Shown piece after piece: positions 5,721 to 10,906 of a stretch of DNA of 10,906 nt; within the stretch, counting starts at the first letter, position 1; each line of letters opens with the position of its first letter. The position numbers and the translations under genes are program-made. This DNA is from CAWDLX01 sp046728155. Its GTDB lineage: Bacteria > Actinomycetota > Actinomycetes > Mycobacteriales > Micromonosporaceae. Below the pieces are notes generated by a model, which was not told the DNA's origin, did no database searches, and was given only the letters and a program-made list of their open reading frames with translations. Where the stretch lies: NCBI GenBank assembly GCA_046728155.1, contig JBKPDY010000061.1, positions 1 to 10,906 of the forward strand. Direction: 5' to 3'.

Positions 5721-6211
5721 CCGAGCGGACCTATGACGTCTCGTTGACGGTCAACGGTGTGCCGCAGACGGTCGCCGTGCCCGCGCGACGGCTGCTCTCC
5801 GATTGCCTGCGCCACGACCTGCGGCTGACCGGTACCCACGTCGGCTGCGAGCATGGCGTCTGCGGAGCGTGCACGGTCCTCCTCGACGGCGAGCCGGTCC
5901 GCTCGTGCCTGACCTTCGCGGTCACCGTCGACGGCCAGTCTGTGACCACAATGGAGGGTTGTCGGTCGGCCGGGGGTGGCCTCGGGCCGGTACAACGGGC
6001 GTTCCGGGAGTGCCACGGCCTGCAGTGCGGGTTCTGCACGCCGGGTTTCGTCACCACGGTCACCGCCTATCTGCGCGATAATCCCGACCCGACCCCGGAT
6101 CAGGCGCGCGAAGCGATAGGTGGAAATCTGTGCCGTTGCACGGGCTACCAGAACATCGTGAAGTCCGTCGTCCGGGCCGCCGAGATCATCCGGACGGAGG
6201 CCGGGGCATGA
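5717..6211 (+). CDS. 2Fe-2S (small, CoxS-type) subunit of a molybdenum hydroxylase
   Basis: 164 residues from ATG 5717. The plant-type ferredoxin domain has cluster ligands Cys44, Cys49, Cys52 and Cys64 (GCEHGVCGACTVLLDG). The C-terminal helical 2Fe-2S domain has Cys104 and Cys107 in QCGFCTPGF, and Cys139 and Cys141 in LCRCTGY. All eight cysteines expected for the two clusters are present, and Gln103 is in the position that contacts the molybdopterin in relatives. Role: relays electrons from the molybdenum site to FAD. Expressed between the FAD and molybdopterin subunits; its stop overlaps the next gene as ATGA (6208-6211). The order medium-small-large is common for this family. Confidence 0.96.
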   Translation: MTERTYDVSLTVNGVPQTVAVPARRLLSDCLRHDLRLTGTHVGCEHGVCGACTVLLDGEPVRSCLTFAVTVDGQSVTTMEGCRSAGGGLGPVQRAFRECHGLQCGFCTPGFVTTVTAYLRDNPDPTPDQAREAIGGNLCRCTGYQNIVKSVVRAAEIIRTEAGA

Positions 6212-8685
6212 CGATCGCGCCCGCGAGGCCCGCGCCGGAGACGGTGGAGACGACGACACCCACACCGGGACCGTTCGGCGCGTCCGTGCTGCGCAAAGAG
6301 GATCTGCGGCTGGCGGCAGGCGACGGGCGTTACCTCGACGACCTGGGTCATGACGCGCTCGCCGCCGCGTTCCTGCGAAGCCCGTACGCGCACGCCCGCA
6401 TCGTCGACATCGACGTGACCGAGGCGCTCGATGTCGACGGTCTGGTTGCGATCTACACGTACGAGGACCTTGACGGACGGATCGGCGAGCCGCTTCCGCT
6501 GCTGATCCCGCACCCGTCGCTGCACGCCCCGCGGACCGGGTACCCGTTGGCCCGGGACGTGGTCCGGCACGTCGGGGAACCGGTCGCCATGGTAGTAGCC
6601 ACGGACCGCTATGTCGCCGAGGATGCGGTCGACCGGATCCGGGTCGAGTGGGAGGTACTACCGGCTGTCGTCGGAGTCCGGGCGGCGATGGGCGGGTCCG
6701 CGCGGGTGCACGACGACCTGCCGGACAATGTGGCCGCGCACATGGTCCAAAGTACCGGCGACGCCCAGGCCGCGATCGAGTCGGCACCGTACACTGTGGA
6801 CCTTTTCCTGGCGGTTGAGCGGTCGGCCTCCACTCCGTTGGAGGGTAAGGGAGTCTACGCGCGTTGGGACGCCGACGACCGGTCGCTGCGGGTGTACAGC
6901 TCCACCCAGACGTCGACATCGGTGCGGTTCGCCCTGGCGGCGAAGCTCGGCCTCCCGGTCGACCGGGTCGAAGTGATCGCCCCGGACGTGGGCGGAGGTT
7001 TCGGGGTCAAGATCGTGCACCCGTGGCCGGAGGAGGTGCTCGTCCCGTGGGCCGCGATCCGGCTACGGCGTGAGGTCAAGTGGACCGAGGACCGGCGGGA
7101 GCACTTCATCTCCGCCGCCCACGAACGGCTGCAGGAGCACACGGTGCGCGTCGGCTTCGACGACGAGGGCCGGGTACTCGGGCTCGACGTGCGGTTCCTG
7201 CACGACAACGGCGCGTACACGCCGTACGGCATCATCGTCCCGATCATCACGTCGACCCAGCTGCTCGGCCCGTACAAGCCGGGCGCGTACCGGGTGGAGT
7301 TCCATTCGGTCTACACGAACACGGTCATCGTCACTCCGTACCGGGGGGCCGGACGGGTGCACGCATGCTTCGTGATGGAGCGCGTGATGGACGCCGTCGC
7401 CGATCGCCTCGGCCTCGACCGGGCCGCCGTCCGGGAGACGAACATGATCCGGCCGGACGAGCTCCCGTACGACCACGGCCTGATGTTCCAGGACGGCCGG
7501 CCGCTCATATACGACACCGGCGACTTTCCTACGACTCTCCACAAGGTACTGTCCCTTGTGGATTGGGATGGTTTCGAGGCGCGGCGGGCCCAGGCCCTGA
7601 CCCAGGGCCGGCGGTTGGGCATCGGCCTCGCAACCTACGTCGAGGGCACCGGGGTCGGCCCGTACGAGGGGGCGCACGTACGGGTCGAGACGACCGGTGA
7701 CGTGGTCGTGGCCACCGGACTGACCACGCAGGGCCAGGGCCATGAGACCGTGTTCGCGCAGATCGCCGCGCAGGTGCTGGGCGTTGCGGTATCGCGAGTG
7801 ACGGTCACGACGGGGGACACCCGGCGATTCTCCTACGGCGTGGGCACCTTCGCGTCGCGATCCGCGGTGATGAGCGGCAACGCCGTACACGCCGCGACGG
7901 TCAAGGTACGGGCGAAGGCGCTGCGCATCGCCGCCGGGGCGCTGTCGGCCGATGAGTCCGAACTGGACATCGCCGACGGGGTGGTCTTCGTCCGCGGCTT
8001 CACCGACGGCCCGCGGATCCCGCTGGCGACGGTGGCCGTCCTGGCGAACCCGTTGCGGTACGCCTTCGACGAGGAGGCGCAGCGGGCCACCCAGTTCACC
8101 ACGACCTCGTCGACGGATGAGCCACCCGTCGCGGAGGGGGAGGAGCCGGGCCTGGAGGCGACCGGCTGGTACTCGCCCGTGCGGTCCACGTTCGCCAACG
8201 GCGCCCACGCCGCGATCATCGAGACCGATCCGGAGACGGCGGAGATCCGGGTCGTCCGCTACTGCGTCGTGCACGACAGCGGCACGATCATCAACCCGAT
8301 GATCGTCGAGGGTCAGGTCCACGGCGGAGTCGCGCAGGGCATCGGCGGGGCGCTCTACGAGCGGATCGTCTACGACGAGTCGGGGCAACTGGTCAACGCG
8401 TCCTTCATGGACTTCCTGATGCCGTACGCGTCGGAGGTCCCGACCGTGGAGACCGACCACGTCGTGTCGCCGTCACCGTTGAACCCGTTGGGAGTGAAGG
8501 GCATCGGCGAGGCCGGGGTCATCCCCGGGCACGCGGTGATCGCGTCGGCGCTCGAGGACGCCGAGGGCTTCCGGATCGACCGGATGCCGATCTCGCCGTC
8601 CGAGCTGTGGGACCTGCGGCGGCGACACGCGGCCGGCGAGATCCCCCCGTTGCGCCGTCGTACCGGTGGAGAGGAGCGACCGTGA
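6208..8685 (+). CDS. Molybdopterin-binding (large, form II CoxL-type) subunit of a xanthine dehydrogenase-family hydroxylase
   Basis: 825 residues from ATG 6208, which overlaps the 2Fe-2S gene's stop and has GGAGG seven bases upstream. The aldehyde oxidase/xanthine dehydrogenase a/b hammerhead domain lies at ~25-150 (VLRKEDLRLAAGDGRYLDDL). Molybdopterin domains follow: GGGFGVK at 262-268, the active-site loop PYRGAGR at 377-383, and GVKGIGEAG near 762-770 with the catalytic Glu at 768. Family knowledge: form I CO dehydrogenases have AYxCSFR with a Cu-binding Cys; form II proteins have AYRGAGR and do not oxidise CO efficiently. Here Pro replaces the Ala before Tyr378, and there is no loop Cys, so a Mo-only hydroxylase of an N-heterocycle, aldehyde or similar is expected. 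The nitrilase, hydantoinase and PucR neighbours favour a nitrogen heterocycle. Exact substrate unknown. Confidence 0.95.
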   Translation: MTIAPARPAPETVETTTPTPGPFGASVLRKEDLRLAAGDGRYLDDLGHDALAAAFLRSPYAHARIVDIDVTEALDVDGLVAIYTYEDLDGRIGEPLPLLIPHPSLHAPRTGYPLARDVVRHVGEPVAMVVATDRYVAEDAVDRIRVEWEVLPAVVGVRAAMGGSARVHDDLPDNVAAHMVQSTGDAQAAIESAPYTVDLFLAVERSASTPLEGKGVYARWDADDRSLRVYSSTQTSTSVRFALAAKLGLPVDRVEVIAPDVGGGFGVKIVHPWPEEVLVPWAAIRLRREVKWTEDRREHFISAAHERLQEHTVRVGFDDEGRVLGLDVRFLHDNGAYTPYGIIVPIITSTQLLGPYKPGAYRVEFHSVYTNTVIVTPYRGAGRVHACFVMERVMDAVADRLGLDRAAVRETNMIRPDELPYDHGLMFQDGRPLIYDTGDFPTTLHKVLSLVDWDGFEARRAQALTQGRRLGIGLATYVEGTGVGPYEGAHVRVETTGDVVVATGLTTQGQGHETVFAQIAAQVLGVAVSRVTVTTGDTRRFSYGVGTFASRSAVMSGNAVHAATVKVRAKALRIAAGALSADESELDIADGVVFVRGFTDGPRIPLATVAVLANPLRYAFDEEAQRATQFTTTSSTDEPPVAEGEEPGLEATGWYSPVRSTFANGAHAAIIETDPETAEIRVVRYCVVHDSGTIINPMIVEGQVHGGVAQGIGGALYERIVYDESGQLVNASFMDFLMPYASEVPTVETDHVVSPSPLNPLGVKGIGEAGVIPGHAVIASALEDAEGFRIDRMPISPSELWDLRRRHAAGEIPPLRRRTGGEERP

Positions 8686-9344
8686 AGCTGTCCGGAGAGG
8701 CGACCGTACGGGCCGGCGTCGGGCGGGTGTACGAGGCCCTGGTCGACCCGGCCGTGCTGGTCCGGGCGATCCCCGGGTGCCAACGGCTGGAGCAGACCGG
8801 CGCCGATACGTACCGGGCGACGGTCCTGGCCGGAGTCGCCGCGATCAAGGGTACGTTCGACGGCGAGGTCCGTCTGGCCGACCGGGACGAGCCGCACGCG
8901 TTCACGCTGCACGCCTCTGGCGCCGGCGCCCCGGGTACGGTCTCGGCCATCGCGAAGGTGAGGCTCTCACCGAGTGGAGACGGGGCGACGCTGGTGGCCT
9001 ATGACGCGGATGCGACGATCGGCGGGGTGATCGGCGGGGTTGGCCAACGCATGATCACCGGAGTGGCCCGCAAGACCGCGGCCGAGTTCTTCGCCGCCGT
9101 GGACCGCGAGCTGACCGGCGTCCAGCCGGTCTCTGCCGCGGTCGAGGCCGGGCGGGAGGAGGCCAACCTGCCCGTACCGCCGGCTGCCGTCGCTCCCGCC
9201 CGGACGGTGTGGACGGCCCCCGGGCCCGACGCGGCGACGCTTCTGGCGCGCCAGCGCGTCCGGGATCTGCTTGTCGGGGCCGCGTTCGGAGCCGTGGTGG
9301 CCCTTCTCGGGGTGCTCATCGGAGCGATAGTGGCAGGCTGGTGA
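8682..9344 (+). CDS. coxG: CoxG-like SRPBCC protein with C-terminal membrane anchor
   Basis: 220 residues from GTG 8682, which overlaps the large-subunit stop as GTGA; GAGGAG stands five bases upstream. Residues 1-~148 form the CO dehydrogenase subunit G domain: VKLSGEATVRAGVGRVYEAL, then IPGCQRLEQTGADTYRATV, and a C-terminal helix with GVARKTAAEFFAAVDREL. A Pro/Ala-rich linker (~150-190) leads to one hydrophobic segment at ~196-220 ending LLGVLIGAIVAGW, so the protein is probably tail-anchored with the SRPBCC domain in the cytosol. Family knowledge: CoxG recruits CO dehydrogenase to the membrane, and a mycobacterial CoxG is reported to bind menaquinone. Here it would link the molybdenum hydroxylase to the quinone pool, which would imply a respiratory rather than NAD-dependent enzyme (inference). 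Confidence 0.9.
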   Translation: MKLSGEATVRAGVGRVYEALVDPAVLVRAIPGCQRLEQTGADTYRATVLAGVAAIKGTFDGEVRLADRDEPHAFTLHASGAGAPGTVSAIAKVRLSPSGDGATLVAYDADATIGGVIGGVGQRMITGVARKTAAEFFAAVDRELTGVQPVSAAVEAGREEANLPVPPAAVAPARTVWTAPGPDAATLLARQRVRDLLVGAAFGAVVALLGVLIGAIVAGW

Positions 9345-10270
9345 CCGTGCGGACGTTCGTCGCGGCAGCGGTGCAGGTGGCGCCGGTGTCCGGCCCGCTC
9401 ACCGAGTCGAGCATCAGCTCCAATGTGGACAAATGCGTGGGGCTCGTCGACCGGTGCGTGGCGGAGACCGGCGCCGACCTTGTGGTGCTGCCGGAGACGG
9501 CGTCGACCGGCTTCACCCCCGGCGTCGACCCGTCGCGACTCTGGGAGCTGGTGGACACCGTACCCGGAGGCGTCACCGCGCCGGTGCAGGAGGCGGCGGC
9601 GCGGCTGGGCGTGCACGTGGTCTTCGGCACATATGAGCGCGGGCCGGACGCGGGGATCGTGTACAACACGGCGGCGCTCATCGGGCCCGCCGGCGAGCTG
9701 CTCGCGGCATACCGTAAGACTCACCTTTTCGCCGGTGAGGGCCGGGCCGACGGCGGTTGGGTCACACCGGGCGCGGAGGCCGTTGTCGTGCGGACGGCGT
9801 TGGGGTCCGTCGGGTTGATGATCTGCTTCGACGGCGACTACCCGGAGCTCGCCCGCGTGATGGCGATCCGTGGCGCCGAGGTGATCTGCCGGCCGTCGGC
9901 GCTGCTCCGCTCGGCCGACCTCTGGGAGCTGACCACCCGGGCGCGGGCCTACGACAACCACGTCTACGTCGTCGGGGCCAATGCGACCGGCACGGACCCG
10001 GCCGGGCTGCACTACTTCGGCAACTCGCTGATCGTGACCCCCATCGGCGAGGTGGTGGCGCGGGCGGCCTCGCACGAGGGCTGGGTGAGCGCCCGGCTCG
10101 ACCCGGCGACCGCGCTGCGGTCGTTGACCCCGGGCTCCAACATCGCCCAGCGGTTCGACCACCTGGCCGGCCGCAACCTCGACTTCATCAAGGGTCACCT
10201 CGACGAGCTGGCCGCGCCGGCCCACACTCCGTTCCCCGGACCCGGCGGTCGATCGACGGGCCACGCATGA
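9341..10270 (+). CDS. Nitrilase-superfamily carbon-nitrogen hydrolase
   Basis: 309 residues from GTG 9341, which overlaps the coxG stop as GTGA; GTG 9347 is an alternative start. The Glu-Lys-Cys triad is complete: Glu52 in VLPETASTG, Lys126 in YRKTHLF, and Cys162 in LMICFDGDYPELAR. The signature residues around the cysteine resemble aliphatic amidases and N-carbamoyl amino acid amidohydrolases more than true nitrilases. Length is usual for a single-domain member, and there is no signal peptide. Role: hydrolysis of a linear amide or N-carbamoyl group in the cytosol. Between the molybdenum hydroxylase and HyuA it would fit the step after ring oxidation and opening. Substrate class cannot be settled from motifs alone; beta-ureidopropionase-like, carbamoylase-like and omega-amidase-like roles are all possible. 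Confidence 0.92.
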   Translation: MTVRTFVAAAVQVAPVSGPLTESSISSNVDKCVGLVDRCVAETGADLVVLPETASTGFTPGVDPSRLWELVDTVPGGVTAPVQEAAARLGVHVVFGTYERGPDAGIVYNTAALIGPAGELLAAYRKTHLFAGEGRADGGWVTPGAEAVVVRTALGSVGLMICFDGDYPELARVMAIRGAEVICRPSALLRSADLWELTTRARAYDNHVYVVGANATGTDPAGLHYFGNSLIVTPIGEVVARAASHEGWVSARLDPATALRSLTPGSNIAQRFDHLAGRNLDFIKGHLDELAAPAHTPFPGPGGRSTGHA

Positions 10271-10906
10271 ACGGCGGACGCCGGATCCGGGTCGGGATCG
10301 ACACCGGAGGCACGTTCACGGACGTGGTGGCGGTCGACGACGACACCGGTGATATCGTGACCGTGAAGACACCGTCCACACCGGACGATCCCGCGGTCGG
10401 GTTCCTGACCGGCGTACGCAAGGTGCTGGGCCTGATGGCAGCCGGGCCGGACGATCTGGCGTCGGTCAGCCACGGTACGACGGTCGCCACCAACCAGCTT
10501 CTCGAAGGAGATGTGCACGGGCTGGGATTCATCACAACCGAGGGCTTCGCGCACCTGCTCGAGATCGCCAGGCAGAGCGTGCCGGACGGCTACGGCAACA
10601 GCTACTTCTGGGTCAAGCCGCCCCGGATCGTTCCGGCCTCGCGCGTGCGCGCGATTGGCGGACGGCTGGACTACACCGGCGCCGAGGTCCGTCCACTCGA
10701 TGTGGATGGTGCCCGCCGGGCGGCGCAGGCGCTGCGGGCGGACGGGGTCGGGGCCATCGGGGTGTGCCTGCTCCACTCGTACGCGAACCCGGCCCACGAA
10801 CAGCTCGTGCGCGACATCCTGGCGGAGGAGCACCCGGACGCCGTCGTGTCGCTCTCCAGCGATGTGCTACGTGAGTACCGCGAGTACGAGCGGGCGATGA
10901 CCACAC
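10267..10906 (+). CDS. hyuA: Hydantoinase/oxoprolinase family protein, HyuA-type, N-terminal part, cut by right edge
   Basis: ATG 10267 overlaps the preceding stop as ATGA, and the frame remains open to the window end (213 residues, no stop). It starts RIRVGIDTGGTFTDVVAVDD at residues 6-25, the phosphate-binding motif of the actin-like ATPase fold in HyuA and 5-oxoprolinase. Then come SHGTTVATNQLLEG near 70-83, FITTEGFAHLLEIARQSVPD, WVKPPRIVP, CLLHSYANPAHEQLV near 167-181, and SLSSDVLREYREYERA near the edge. Family knowledge: with a HyuB partner these enzymes use ATP to open hydantoin, N-methylhydantoin or oxoproline-type lactams; other members are acetone carboxylase-like. A hyuB gene would be expected just downstream. 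Only about 30 % of a normal ~690-residue protein is visible. Confidence 0.92.
   Translation, partial: MNGGRRIRVGIDTGGTFTDVVAVDDDTGDIVTVKTPSTPDDPAVGFLTGVRKVLGLMAAGPDDLASVSHGTTVATNQLLEGDVHGLGFITTEGFAHLLEIARQSVPDGYGNSYFWVKPPRIVPASRVRAIGGRLDYTGAEVRPLDVDGARRAAQALRADGVGAIGVCLLHSYANPAHEQLVRDILAEEHPDAVVSLSSDVLREYREYERAMTT

Larger units (their letters stand above)
5624..5726 (+). repeat. 14-bp direct repeats flanking repeat copy 3
   Basis: CGACATGACCGAGC occurs at 5624-5637 and exactly again at 5713-5726, bracketing copy 3. The left one holds the stop of the FAD-subunit gene (TGA 5629-5631) and the right one the start of the 2Fe-2S gene (ATG 5717). Removing one repeat and the 75 bases between would restore a single ATGA overlap of the two genes. 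Eight of the 14 bases also begin copy 2, so part of the match belongs to the repeat itself. Confidence 0.75.

Noticed and set aside
5573..6919. 448-codon minus-strand frame over the 2Fe-2S and large-subunit genes
   Set aside because: Antisense to two strongly conserved genes, with arginine- and proline-rich random composition.
7063..8460. 465-codon minus-strand frame inside the large-subunit gene
   Set aside because: Fully antisense to the molybdopterin domains; no family features.
4759..9344. Assignment of the operon as aerobic CO dehydrogenase (coxMSL-G)
   Set aside because: Gene order and CoxG fit, but the large-subunit loop is PYRGAGR without the active-site Cys of form I, so CO oxidation is not supported.

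Overview
The window is very GC-rich with strong G/C third-position bias, GTG starts, GTGA/ATGA gene overlaps and a possibly leaderless regulator gene. This fits a high-GC actinobacterium, perhaps Micromonosporaceae; that family is a guess from sequence style only. No RNA genes, CRISPR array or transposase gene were seen, and no gap between genes exceeds 300 bases.

Layout. The left third (1-2747, minus strand) is a tightly coupled trio read right to left: a DUF2877 protein (AllH/YlbF-like), FdrA/AllF, and the start of a DUF1116 protein (AllG/YlbE-like) that runs off the left edge. A divergent control region of about 140 bases (2748-2889) separates it from a PucR-family regulator (2890-4566, plus strand). 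After a 190-base spacer rich in inverted repeats comes a plus-strand operon: FAD, 2Fe-2S and molybdopterin subunits of a xanthine dehydrogenase/CO dehydrogenase-family hydroxylase (4759-8685), a CoxG-like SRPBCC protein with a C-terminal membrane anchor, a nitrilase-superfamily amidohydrolase, and the N-terminal part of an ATP-dependent hydantoinase/oxoprolinase (HyuA) that runs off the right edge.

How it may work together (inference). The molybdenum enzyme carries a form-II PYRGAGR active-site loop rather than the CO-oxidising form-I loop, so it probably hydroxylates a nitrogen heterocycle or related compound. HyuA and the nitrilase homologue would open the ring and hydrolyse amide or carbamoyl bonds. 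The FdrA/DUF1116/DUF2877 trio, whose E. coli relatives are reported to be an oxamate carbamoyltransferase, could recover the carbamoyl group as carbamoyl phosphate. PucR-type regulators commonly control purine and related nitrogen catabolism and could govern both arms. The substrate is not identifiable from sequence.

The least ordinary feature is a short dispersed repeat of 63-82 bases present three times within 3 kb, each time just upstream of a gene of the island. It carries a small hairpin, its reading frame is preserved between copies, and one copy sits exactly between the FAD- and 2Fe-2S-subunit genes, flanked by 14-base direct repeats, forming a 30-codon mini-ORF overlapping both neighbours by four bases.
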